A stretch of 19,962 nt of DNA from Bacillota bacterium (lineage in GTDB: Bacteria > Bacillota > Clostridia > Lachnospirales > Lachnospiraceae), in the NCBI GenBank assembly GCA_023450835.1, contig JAEXGM010000167.1, positions 1 to 19,962 on the forward strand, given 5' to 3'. A program made the position numbers and the translations under genes. Below are positions 12,651-19,962 of the stretch, one piece after another. How positions within the stretch are numbered: position 1 is the first letter of the stretch; the number at the start of each line of letters is the position of its first letter. The notes below the pieces were generated by a model. It saw nothing but the letters and a program-made list of their open reading frames with translations. It was not told the DNA's origin and did no database searches.

Positions 12651-14678
12651 ATGTTCATTGGTATATTTAATAAAATCCGATATAAGCTGATCGTATCATT
12701 TATGCTTCCAATATCATTCATCATAATACTGGGCGTAATTTCCTATAAAGTTGCATCTGATAATATCATCAGTAATTATAAAACAAATGTCAGTCAGATG
12801 TTGGGAATGACAAGTGATTACATCGATTTTGGCTTACAATCCTCCAGAGACCTGTCGGTTCAGTATTTATCGGACAACGAATTGGCAAAATATCTAAGAG
12901 GCAGATACAGTAAGAATTCTCCGGATTATTTAGAGGTATATAAGAATTTTAAAACAGAATTATTATCAAAAAGGATGGCAGACAGTTTTATCAGGAATAT
13001 CCATTTGATAACTCCCAATGCACAAATAATAAGTACTGCTGAAAAAGCTAATCAGACGGAACAGAACGGTTTATATGAAAAGTTAATGGGCACGAAGGAA
13101 GGTTCTTTCATAAAAGATAACCCCAAAGCAGAATTATGGTTAAGCGGTCTCAAAGAGCTGGATGATTCCTTTCAGCTGAAGACCTCAGAGTATTCTCTGC
13201 GCTATATGAGAGCCTTTGTGGATTTTGATGGATTGATTATAATTGATATAAGCTCAAGTGCTATTGAGGATACCCTGGGTAAACTGAAATTTGGTGAAAA
13301 CAGCTATTATGGTTTTGTAACAGAAGAAGGAAAAAATCTGATGTATCCTGCCGCGGATAATACAATGGGTGATTTCATGAAAAATGAAGCGGCAAAAAAT
13401 CAGGAAGGCTGTTATTTTACAGTTTTAAAAGGAAGAGAGTATTTATTTTGCAGCTCAAGGATTGGAACTACGGGAGCGGCGGTGACTGCTCTGATACCAA
13501 AAAGTGAAATATTAAAGCAGGTTTTGAGAATTAGGATTATTACATTTATCGTCGTATTGATTGCATCTGTCATTGCGCTGATGATTACCCTTATGATTTC
13601 CAGGGGGATTGGCGGTACCATTTCCTCTATCATAAATAAGCTGGGCAAAGCAGCGGAAGGTGATCTGACTATAGAAATCAAGACAAACAGACGTGATGAG
13701 TTTCATGATTTGGTGCATAGTATGACGGATATGATAGGAAATAATAGAAAGCTTATTGAAAATATAAGAGATATCAGCAGAAAAGTAGAGAAAACTTCAA
13801 ATAGAGTCGAAGATACCACCATGTATTTTGTGAATGAGACCGGCAGTATATCAAAAGCAATCGCAGAGATTGAACAGGCGATGCAGCAGCAGGCAGGAGA
13901 TTCCTCGGAATGCTTAAAGCAAATGGATGACCTGTCGGAAGAGATTGGGCAAATATACAATATTACAAAAGAAGTCAATGGGCTGATAATTGATACAAAC
14001 AATAATATAGACCAAAACATTATGAAGTTTGGCGACTTAAGAGAGAAAGCAAGAGATACAAATCAAATTACAATCCGGGTCATTGATGAGGTCCAGGAAC
14101 TTAACAAGACTTCAATGGCAATAAGAAAAGTACTGGAAGTCTTAAATTACATTGCACAGCAGACGAATCTTCTCTCTTTCAATGCGTCTATTGAAGCTGC
14201 AAGGGCGGGAGTATCGGGCAGAGGCTTTACGGTGGTTGCCGATGAAATACATAACCTTTCAAATCAATCAATGGAGGCTTCAAAGGAGATTGAGAAATTA
14301 ATCGGTAATGTGCAGCAGCGTATTGATAAAGTTGTGGAGAGTTCTTTTTCTGCAAAAGAAATTGTAGAGCATCAGGAAGTGGCCGTAAACAATGCATTAG
14401 ATTGCTTTCAGATAATGAATAAAGATTTGGCTGCGTTTATCGATAAAATCAATAGGATACAAAATAAGATCAGCGTTGTGGAATCAAGCAAGCAGACAGT
14501 ATTAAGCGCTCTTGAGAGCATGTCAGCTGTCATGGAGGAAATTGTAGCATCCTCTGAGGAGGTAACCCGGGTAACGCAACAGCAGTTAATCCATGCCGAT
14601 GACCTGCATTTGGCATTTGACGAGCTGAACAGCCATGCCTTGGATTTAAATGTATCGATAGAAGTATTTAAAATATAA
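12651..14678 (+). CDS. Methyl-accepting chemotaxis protein
   Basis: A 675-residue transmembrane chemoreceptor. Membrane segment 1 is at about residues 12-32. A Cache-like extracellular sensing domain of about 255 residues follows, then membrane segment 2 (about 291-315), a HAMP linker (316-370) and a long coiled-coil signalling domain. The hairpin tip that binds CheA and CheW is intact, at about residues 498-525 (QTNLLSFNASIEAARAG, then GRGFTVVADEI). The usual RKLAE after the tip is replaced by HNLSN. There is no C-terminal CheR-docking pentapeptide. AAAGGGG lies about 9 bases before the ATG. Its place between a sugar-binding protein and a glycosidase suggests it senses the same sugar, directly or through the loaded binding protein. 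Confidence 0.93.
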   Translation: MFIGIFNKIRYKLIVSFMLPISFIIILGVISYKVASDNIISNYKTNVSQMLGMTSDYIDFGLQSSRDLSVQYLSDNELAKYLRGRYSKNSPDYLEVYKNFKTELLSKRMADSFIRNIHLITPNAQIISTAEKANQTEQNGLYEKLMGTKEGSFIKDNPKAELWLSGLKELDDSFQLKTSEYSLRYMRAFVDFDGLIIIDISSSAIEDTLGKLKFGENSYYGFVTEEGKNLMYPAADNTMGDFMKNEAAKNQEGCYFTVLKGREYLFCSSRIGTTGAAVTALIPKSEILKQVLRIRIITFIVVLIASVIALMITLMISRGIGGTISSIINKLGKAAEGDLTIEIKTNRRDEFHDLVHSMTDMIGNNRKLIENIRDISRKVEKTSNRVEDTTMYFVNETGSISKAIAEIEQAMQQQAGDSSECLKQMDDLSEEIGQIYNITKEVNGLIIDTNNNIDQNIMKFGDLREKARDTNQITIRVIDEVQELNKTSMAIRKVLEVLNYIAQQTNLLSFNASIEAARAGVSGRGFTVVADEIHNLSNQSMEASKEIEKLIGNVQQRIDKVVESSFSAKEIVEHQEVAVNNALDCFQIMNKDLAAFIDKINRIQNKISVVESSKQTVLSALESMSAVMEEIVASSEEVTRVTQQQLIHADDLHLAFDELNSHALDLNVSIEVFKI

Positions 14679-14739
14679 AAAAGACCTAATATGAAAGAAC
14701 CATATAGCATTAGTGCCGACTTTTGCTTAGGAGGAATGT

Positions 14740-16248
14740 ATGAAAGAAAGAATGTTAGAGAATGAATACTGGTATGGAACTTGTGTAAAATATGGTTTAA
14801 AAATGCCATTAGACGCTGAAAGTGAGTGTGTCTTAGATTTCAGAAGTAATGAAACCCCTAATCCGGCTATGCCTTTTCTGGTGTCCAGTAAAGGGCGGTT
14901 TCTTTGGAGAAAGTCCGGATTTCAGATTACTTTTCACAAAGGTGAGATGGAATTTCCCGAGGACACAGTTCTGAAATCAGGGTTTGGCAGCCTAAAGGCC
15001 GCATACCTTTCCGCTATGAAGGAATATTTCCCGTTTCACCGGATAGCGCCGTCAGCAGCTCTTTTTAATAAGGTTATTTATAACACCTGGATAGAGTTCA
15101 CTTTTTATCAGAATCAAAGAGATATTCTGGAGTATGCCAGGAGTATTTTGAATTCCGGCATGCCGGCCGGGGTGCTGATGATTGATGACGGCTGGGCAGA
15201 GTATTACGGGGACTGGAGATTTCACAGCGGTAAATTCCCCGATGCTAAGAAGATGATAGCTACTCTGCATGACATGGGATTTGAGGTCATGGTCTGGATG
15301 TGCCCTTATATAACACCGGATACGGTGGCATACCGGGATGCGGTGAAAAAAGACCTTCTGTTAAAGCAAAAAGATGGGGAGACTTACATAACAAAATGGT
15401 GGAACGGATATTCGGCTGTTCTGGATATGTCAAATCCGAAAGCACAGGAATGGTTAAGGGAGCAATTAAGGGAATTACAGGAAATCGGAGTGAATGGTTT
15501 CAAATTTGACGGAGGGGATAGTCTCTATTATAGAGAAGATAATGTGGCCTTTCAGAATTTGACGCCGGATGAACATTCTAATCTGTGGGCAAAATTTGGG
15601 GAACAGTTTGAATTCAACGAATATCGTGTTGCCTTTGGGGCAGGCGGTTATGGACTTTTGCAGAGACTGTGTGATAAAGACCATTCCTGGGGAGACAGCG
15701 GGATTGCTTCACTGATTCCGGATATACTATTGCAGGGCCTTACCGGACACCCTTTTGGCTGCCCGGATATGATTGGCGGAGGGGAATATGTGAATTTTCA
15801 GGAGGCCGCAGAAAACAATCTGGATCAGGAACTTTTTATCAGACATTGTGAGATAGCTTGTTTAATGCCGGCAATTCAGTTTTCAGCAGCACCTTTTAGA
15901 GTTCTAAGTGAAGAGAATTTTAAACTTATCTTAAAGAGTCTGGAATTTAGAAAGCAGTACCTGGATAGTATATGTCACTTTGTTGAATTGGCAGCGGTGA
16001 CGGGTGAACCAGTAGTAAGATATATGAGTTATGAATATCCGGAGGAACCGGTAGAAAAAATAATAGATCAGTTTATGATAGGAGACAGACTTTTAGTAGC
16101 TCCGGTTTATCAAAAAGGCTGTGCTGGAAGGGAAGTTTATATACCAAGAGGCAATTGGAAGAACGGAAATGAAACGATAGTAAGTAAGGGCGGAAAATAT
16201 TACATCGAATCTGTTCCCGGCTGCCCGCTGGTATTTGAAAAAATATAG
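14740..16248 (+). CDS. Glycoside hydrolase family 31 protein, MYORG-like
   Basis: A 502-residue GH31 enzyme with no signal peptide, so it acts on imported sugar. The order of motifs is NTWIEFTFYQNQ, GVLMIDDGW, YGDWRFHSGKFPD, GFEVMVWMCPYI, GFKFDGGD (Asp257, expected nucleophile), WGDSG (Asp319, expected acid/base) and GHPFGCPDMIGGGEY. The C-terminal part (MIGDRLLVAPV, then VYIPRGNW) is the usual beta domain. At 502 residues it is shorter than most GH31 enzymes, with a reduced N-terminal beta domain. Human MYORG, which shares this architecture, is reported to be an alpha-galactosidase; alpha-glucosidase activity is also possible. AGGAGG is 5 bases before the ATG. The 61-base gap after the chemoreceptor gene holds a weak nested stem (CTAAT/ATTAG), so co-transcription is likely. 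Confidence 0.88.
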   Translation: MKERMLENEYWYGTCVKYGLKMPLDAESECVLDFRSNETPNPAMPFLVSSKGRFLWRKSGFQITFHKGEMEFPEDTVLKSGFGSLKAAYLSAMKEYFPFHRIAPSAALFNKVIYNTWIEFTFYQNQRDILEYARSILNSGMPAGVLMIDDGWAEYYGDWRFHSGKFPDAKKMIATLHDMGFEVMVWMCPYITPDTVAYRDAVKKDLLLKQKDGETYITKWWNGYSAVLDMSNPKAQEWLREQLRELQEIGVNGFKFDGGDSLYYREDNVAFQNLTPDEHSNLWAKFGEQFEFNEYRVAFGAGGYGLLQRLCDKDHSWGDSGIASLIPDILLQGLTGHPFGCPDMIGGGEYVNFQEAAENNLDQELFIRHCEIACLMPAIQFSAAPFRVLSEENFKLILKSLEFRKQYLDSICHFVELAAVTGEPVVRYMSYEYPEEPVEKIIDQFMIGDRLLVAPVYQKGCAGREVYIPRGNWKNGNETIVSKGGKYYIESVPGCPLVFEKI

Positions 16249-16318
16249 CTGTTGCAAAAGAAAGCTTTGGATTGGTGTGAGGTAAGTCACAGGGTCCGGA
16301 GCTTCCTTTTGTAACAGC
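16248..16318. terminator. Bidirectional palindromic terminator, repeat-family copy 2
   Basis: The arm GCTGTTGCAAAAG-AAAGCTTTGG (from 16248, overlapping the last base of the GH31 stop) pairs with a 3' arm whose reverse complement is GCTGTTACAAAAG-GAAGCTCCGG. The loop is about 25 bases. CCTTTTG on the plus strand and CTTTTGC on the minus strand supply T-rich exits. It separates the convergent GH31 and RpiR genes. The arms match those at 7462-7548 while the loops differ. Confidence 0.75.
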
Positions 16319-16363
16319 AACTTTGTGCTATAAAAATTCTTTTTCTTTCTCTGTAAATTTCTA

Positions 16364-17221
16364 TTAATAATCAAATCCAAAGGAATCCATCATCTGATAG
16401 TTATTGGATATGGCATCACTGTTTAACTTTTTCTGCCGCAATGCTTTGTCAGAGCTAAGCAGTGCGGTAAAAATAATGTCAATGACATACAAAAACATAA
16501 TGTTATTGGAGAGAGAAACGGAGTTGTTGGCTACAATCTTGTCCGATATTACGAATTTGTAATCAGAAATATCATTCAATTTCGGAGAATCGTAACTTGT
16601 TATAGTCAAATTTTTAGCGCCCCGTTCCAGTGATGCTCCGGCAATCTGAAATATATCACGCATGGATATAGTCGGAGCAATAATGATGGAAAGATCTCCG
16701 GCAGTGATATTCGTCGCCTGAATTCTCATTTCCAGTATATCGGTATAGGCTTTTGAATGAAATCCGATCTGGTCGAATCGGAATTGAAGCTCATTTGCGA
16801 TAATGGATAGGTTGGACAGGGAAAATATATGAATGTTTTTTGCACTTTTTACGGCATTCACCGCTTCAAGAACCGTATTTTCGTCCAAGATGGCGGAAGT
16901 GTTCATGAGCATTTGCCGGTAATCGGCGGTCACAGAGGAGATAAAGCCATTCTCCACTGAATAAGTATTTTGTTTCATCATGTTATTATAGAAATTTTCC
17001 TGCGCCAGAGCTATTTTGAAGCCGTTAAAACCTTTGTAACCGATTTTCTTGCAGAATCTGTTTATACTTGCTTCCGAAGTTCCTGTTTCCTTTGCAATTG
17101 TTGTGATTGTGCTGGAAACAACCAAATCCGGATTATTGATTACATATTGGCTGATTTCGTTTTCACTCAGTGTAAAGCTGTACTGCATGGAAACTATTTT
17201 GGAAATTACGGTAGATACCAT
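16364..17221 (-). CDS. MurR/RpiR-family transcriptional regulator
   Basis: A 285-residue regulator with an N-terminal RpiR helix-turn-helix (about residues 1-77, with SSTITTIAKETGTSEASINRF and CKKIGYKGFNGFKIAL). A C-terminal SIS sugar-phosphate-binding domain follows (about 105-240, starting VLEAVNAVKSAKNIHIFSLS). SIS domains in this family usually bind phosphosugars. AAGGAG lies 8 bases before the ATG at 17221. It diverges from the FAD oxidoreductase and permease genes and most likely controls them and itself through the palindromes between them. The effector is not evident. Confidence 0.9.
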   Translation of the reverse strand: MVSTVISKIVSMQYSFTLSENEISQYVINNPDLVVSSTITTIAKETGTSEASINRFCKKIGYKGFNGFKIALAQENFYNNMMKQNTYSVENGFISSVTADYRQMLMNTSAILDENTVLEAVNAVKSAKNIHIFSLSNLSIIANELQFRFDQIGFHSKAYTDILEMRIQATNITAGDLSIIIAPTISMRDIFQIAGASLERGAKNLTITSYDSPKLNDISDYKFVISDKIVANNSVSLSNNIMFLYVIDIIFTALLSSDKALRQKKLNSDAISNNYQMMDSFGFDY

Positions 17222-17252
17222 TTTACAGACTCCTTATGATTTTACTAGTAAT

Positions 17253-17281
17253 ATTATACAATACTGTATCGATAATTGCAA
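17253..17281 (-). promoter_or_regulatory. Promoter of the RpiR-family gene
   Basis: On the minus strand TTGCAA (17281-17276) and TATAAT (17258-17253) are 17 bases apart, ending 32 bases before the start codon. The -35 box is embedded in the palindrome AATTGCAATT (17274-17283), which suggests autoregulation. Confidence 0.6.
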
Positions 17282-17444
17282 TTCCAAACAATTGCAATGA
17301 AAAAAATCTTCAAAAACTTGCAATTAAATGTCATATGTGTTGACATGTAATGAAAATTATGTTAGCATAATAACGTAATAACGAGTGGAAATCATGAAAA
17401 AATATAACAATTACACAAAATTAGTAAAATAATTTGCAAATTAT
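17274..17444. promoter_or_regulatory. Cluster of TTGCAA-centred palindromes
   Basis: Four sites share the core TTGCAA: AATTGCAATT at 17274-17283 (perfect), AATTGCAATG at 17290-17299, ACTTGCAATT at 17316-17325, and the perfect 16-base palindrome ATAATTTGCAAATTAT at 17429-17444. They occupy the 303-base region between the RpiR and FAD oxidoreductase genes. They are candidate operators for the RpiR regulator, but binding is inference. Confidence 0.45.
17340..17368 (+). promoter_or_regulatory. Promoter of the FAD oxidoreductase operon
   Basis: TTGACA at 17340-17345 and TAGCAT at 17363-17368 are 17 bases apart. The -35 box lies in the inverted repeat ATGTCA-N7-TGACAT (17328-17346). The leader to the start codon is about 150 bases and carries two further palindromes. 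A direct repeat TAATAACG-TAATAACG follows the -10 box. Confidence 0.5.
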
Positions 17445-17453
17445 ATTTAGAAA

Positions 17454-17472
17454 TATGAAAATGATTTTCATA
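17454..17472. promoter_or_regulatory. Perfect 9-1-9 palindrome, candidate operator
   Basis: TATGAAAATGATTTTCATA is a perfect inverted repeat around G17463, 53 bases before the oxidoreductase start. The TGAAAAT/ATTTTCA arms could suit an RpiR-family dimer. A 7-1-7 Fur-family site (TGATAAT/ATTATCA type) differs at one base per arm, so iron or metal control is an alternative. Confidence 0.45.
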
Positions 17473-17524
17473 AGTGCGGCAAATTAATCTTATTTTTTGT
17501 AAAATTTGAAAATGGGAGGCAGGG

Positions 17525-18895
17525 ATGAAAGGTTTTTCTTATGACAGAGTGTATGATGTAGTTATTGCGGGAGGCGGTGTATCGGGAGCGGTTGCTGCTA
17601 TAGCTTCCGCAAGAAATGGGGCGGATACACTGGTAATTGAACAGTCCGGTTATTTTGGAGGAACGCTGACTGGCTGCGGAGTTGGACCAATGATGACATT
17701 TCATGCGGGAGAGCAGCAGGTAATTCAGGGGATTATGCAGGAAGTGGTGGACGCATTGGTGGAAAAAGGGTATTCACCAGGACATGTAAAAGATACTACG
17801 CAGTACATAAACTATTTAACCCCGTTTCAATCGGAGGGCTTGAAACTGGTGTTGGATGAATTGATTCAGCAGGCAGGCTGTAAGGTACTGTTCCATACGG
17901 CAATTGGTGCTGTGAAAGCGGAAGAAGGAAAAATCCGCTCGCTGATTGTCTGCAATAAGGATGGTTTGCAGGAAGTAAAAGGCACCGTATTCGTTGATGC
18001 TACCGGTGACGGAGATATCGCCACATGGGCAGGGGCTCTGATGACAAAGGGAAGAGAAAGTGATGGAGCGATGCAGCCCATGACCATGAATATGAAATAC
18101 TGCAATGTTGATACGGCTCGTTTAAAGGACCACATGGCAGCCCATGCAGAGGAATTTCCCCGGATGGTAAACAATATTGAGCTGATGTATCAAACTTCAA
18201 GACTTTCTTTTGCCGGCTTTGAAAAAGAATTTAAGGAAGCGAGAGAACGAGGTGAGCTGGATATCTTAAGAGAAGAGGTCCTAAGCTTCGAGACTAATGT
18301 ACCGGGGGAATTTATTGTTAATACAACGAGAATACTTGGGAAAGATGGTACCGATGCCGCATCTCTCAGTGAGGCAGAATTGATTGGAAGAAAGCAATGC
18401 AGGGATTTGGATCTCTTTTTAAGAAAGTATATACCGGGATTTCAAAATGCCATTTTAGAGTTCACCGGTCCTTCTATTGGCATACGCGGGTCCAGGCAGT
18501 TAAAAGGGATTTATACGTTAACGGCGGAAGATATCTTAACAAGAAAAGAATTTCCGACAGTCATTGCCCATTCGGCTTATCCCATTGATATTCACAATCC
18601 AAAGGGAGAAGGAACCAATAGCTCCTTTGTTTCGGAGCCGGGAACCTACTACAGTATTCCTTATGAGGTAATGGTCAGCAGCAGGTTATCTAATCTACTG
18701 GTGACAGGAAGATGTATATCGGCAACTTTTGAAGCACAGGCAGCAATTCGGACCACACCGACGGCAGGAGCCCTTGGCCATGCCTGTGGAATAGCGGCGG
18801 CCCTTGCAGCGAAAGAAGACGGTGATACGAGAAATATCAGTGTACCAAAGCTGCAGGAACAATTAATAAGAGAAAATGCTTATCTAAAAAAATAA
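17525..18895 (+). CDS. FAD-dependent oxidoreductase (FAD_oxidored family)
   Basis: A 456-residue cytoplasmic flavoprotein. The N-terminal Rossmann motif is VIAGGGVSGAVAA (GxGxxG at residues 16-21), with Glu39 at the end of the second strand as the expected ribose ligand (TLVIEQ). GTVFVDATGDGDIA near residue 160 and the C-terminal RCISATFEAQAAIRTTPTAG segment are typical of the PF12831-type oxidoreductases. GGGAGG lies before the ATG. The permease gene follows 15 bases after the stop, so the two form an operon, probably taking up and oxidising or reducing one organic acid or sugar-derived compound. The substrate cannot be told from the sequence. Confidence 0.87.
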   Translation: MKGFSYDRVYDVVIAGGGVSGAVAAIASARNGADTLVIEQSGYFGGTLTGCGVGPMMTFHAGEQQVIQGIMQEVVDALVEKGYSPGHVKDTTQYINYLTPFQSEGLKLVLDELIQQAGCKVLFHTAIGAVKAEEGKIRSLIVCNKDGLQEVKGTVFVDATGDGDIATWAGALMTKGRESDGAMQPMTMNMKYCNVDTARLKDHMAAHAEEFPRMVNNIELMYQTSRLSFAGFEKEFKEARERGELDILREEVLSFETNVPGEFIVNTTRILGKDGTDAASLSEAELIGRKQCRDLDLFLRKYIPGFQNAILEFTGPSIGIRGSRQLKGIYTLTAEDILTRKEFPTVIAHSAYPIDIHNPKGEGTNSSFVSEPGTYYSIPYEVMVSSRLSNLLVTGRCISATFEAQAAIRTTPTAGALGHACGIAAALAAKEDGDTRNISVPKLQEQLIRENAYLKK

Positions 18896-18910
18896 AAGAG
18901 GAGATTTTTT

Positions 18911-19962
18911 ATGACTTTACAAATTATTGGTATTCTAGGTCTGTTTGTTATCATGGTAGTTCTTATGATGATGCGTAAGCTGCCTACTATTCTTGCATTG
19001 CCGATTATGGCAATCGGAATTGCTCTCATTGCCGGAATTCGTTTCACGGGTGGAGAATTCAGCATTACAACGGATGTTATTGAAGGCGGTTCCATGCGTA
19101 TGAGTACTGCTATTGCAGGACTGTTTTTCGGAGGATTCTTTGGTAAAGTATTATCCAAGGTAGGCGTTACGAAAACAATTATACGTAAAGCTGCGGAAAT
19201 GGCAGGGGATAAGCCGCTTCCAATCGCGCTGGCCTTTTTGGTGGTCTGCTCCATTATATTTGCCGCATCCAACGGACTTGGTATGGTTATCTTAGTTGGT
19301 ACGATTATTATGCCTATCATGATCAGCGCAGGGTTAAGCCCATTGGTTGCAGGAACAGTTCTTTTACTGGCAAACGGAATCGGCGTTAATTTCAGTGTAA
19401 GCACATTGGCGGTTTACATTGATGTTTTAGGATTAACACAGGATCAGGTTACCTCTTATTCCTTACTTTGCGGGCTGCCGCTTATTATAGTTGGTTTTGC
19501 AATGATTCTTTACTTTACAAAATTCAGCAGTAAAACAAGAAAAGCCTGGGCGATGCCGTCCTCCAATGATCTGGCAGCAGAGAAAAATGTAAGAGCAATT
19601 GCTTTAATCAGCCCCATCATTCCGGTTGCATTGGTTTTTGTTTGGCACTTGCCGTTAATTTCTTCTATTATTATCGGAATTGTTGCAACTTTGATTCTTT
19701 CCACACCAAAGAATGCAGTACAGGTCGTTTCCAGTGCTTTTGTAGAAGGAATTCAGGAGACTGCCGGAGCCGCAGGTTTAATGATTGGTATAGGTATGGT
19801 ATTGAAAGCAGTAACCGCAACGGAAGTTTCCACGATACTGGCTCCGCTTGTGAATGCAATCATTCCTACCAATAGTTTGATGTTTATCCTGATTTTTGGA
19901 TTGTTATCTCCTTTGGCAATTTACCGCGGACCTCTTAATGTCTGGGGATTAGGCAGCGGTAT
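18911..19962 (+). CDS. Ion-transporter-superfamily (GntP/CitMHS-like) permease, 3' end outside window
   Basis: The frame starts at ATG 18911 after AGAGGAG (18897-18903) and stays open to the window edge, giving at least 350 residues. It is highly hydrophobic, with about nine membrane segments so far. Segments such as STAIAGLFFGGFFGKVLSKV, FAASNGLGMVILVGTI and a second-half YRGPLNVWGLGSG fit the two-fold organisation of gluconate, citrate and dicarboxylate carriers. I place it in the ion transporter superfamily but cannot choose between GntP, CitMHS or DcuC-like groups. It lies 15 bases after the oxidoreductase gene and probably imports its substrate. Confidence 0.78.
   Translation, partial: MTLQIIGILGLFVIMVVLMMMRKLPTILALPIMAIGIALIAGIRFTGGEFSITTDVIEGGSMRMSTAIAGLFFGGFFGKVLSKVGVTKTIIRKAAEMAGDKPLPIALAFLVVCSIIFAASNGLGMVILVGTIIMPIMISAGLSPLVAGTVLLLANGIGVNFSVSTLAVYIDVLGLTQDQVTSYSLLCGLPLIIVGFAMILYFTKFSSKTRKAWAMPSSNDLAAEKNVRAIALISPIIPVALVFVWHLPLISSIIIGIVATLILSTPKNAVQVVSSAFVEGIQETAGAAGLMIGIGMVLKAVTATEVSTILAPLVNAIIPTNSLMFILIFGLLSPLAIYRGPLNVWGLGSG

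Noticed and set aside
14408..14809. Minus-strand 133-residue frame over the chemoreceptor and GH31 junction
   Set aside because: It is antisense to two well-supported genes, with no recognisable domain.

Overview
The window looks like chromosomal DNA of a low-to-moderate GC anaerobic Firmicute, most likely a plant- or polysaccharide-degrading Lachnospiraceae or other clostridial relative. The grounds are AGGAGG-type ribosome binding sites, TTGACA/TATAAT promoters, intrinsic terminators with T-runs, lipoprotein solute-binding proteins, an LplB/LplC-type sugar importer and secreted multi-domain glucanases. This is inference from style and gene content, since no rRNA or species marker is present. 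No mobile element, tRNA, rRNA or CRISPR array was seen, and every complete gene appears intact.

Region 1 (1-3130, zinc homeostasis): a sigma-A promoter with a 6-1-6 palindrome just downstream of it, a ribosomal protein L33 gene (rpmG) lacking the fourth zinc-ligand cysteine, then znuA, znuC and znuB. A 50-bp hairpin with a T-run lies between znuA and znuC, followed by a possible second promoter. A strong terminator ends the operon. The pairing of an L33 paralogue with a zinc importer is typical of Zur control.

Region 2 (3131-7550, extracellular glycan degradation): two secreted proteins, each with its own leader and terminator. One is a CBM56-CBM13-GH64 beta-1,3-glucanase. The other is a DUF4832-type protein with a predicted TIM barrel and a C-terminal carbohydrate-binding-like domain, and may be an uncharacterised glycoside hydrolase.

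Region 3 (7564-16318, sugar sensing, uptake and cleavage): a divergent AraC-family regulator (minus strand) faces a plus-strand series. The series is a candidate 46-codon small gene, two LplB/LplC-type permeases, a DUF3502-type lipoprotein binding protein, a methyl-accepting chemotaxis protein, and a short cytoplasmic GH31 glycosidase of the MYORG-like type. No ATPase is encoded, so a shared MsmX-like ATPase elsewhere is expected. The layout suggests that regulation, chemotaxis, import and intracellular cleavage address one oligosaccharide, perhaps released by the enzymes of region 2.

Region 4 (16364-19962): an RpiR-family regulator (minus strand) diverges from an FAD-dependent oxidoreductase and an ion-transporter-superfamily permease that runs off the right edge. 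The intergenic region is rich in palindromes centred on TTGCAA and has one perfect 9-1-9 palindrome, so it is probably a regulated divergent promoter. The substrate is unknown but likely an organic acid or sugar acid.

Two long palindromic terminators, at 7462-7548 and 16248-16318, share near-identical arms but different loops, which points to a dispersed repeat family. A 3-unit tandem repeat of about 30 bp lies between the binding-protein and chemoreceptor genes.
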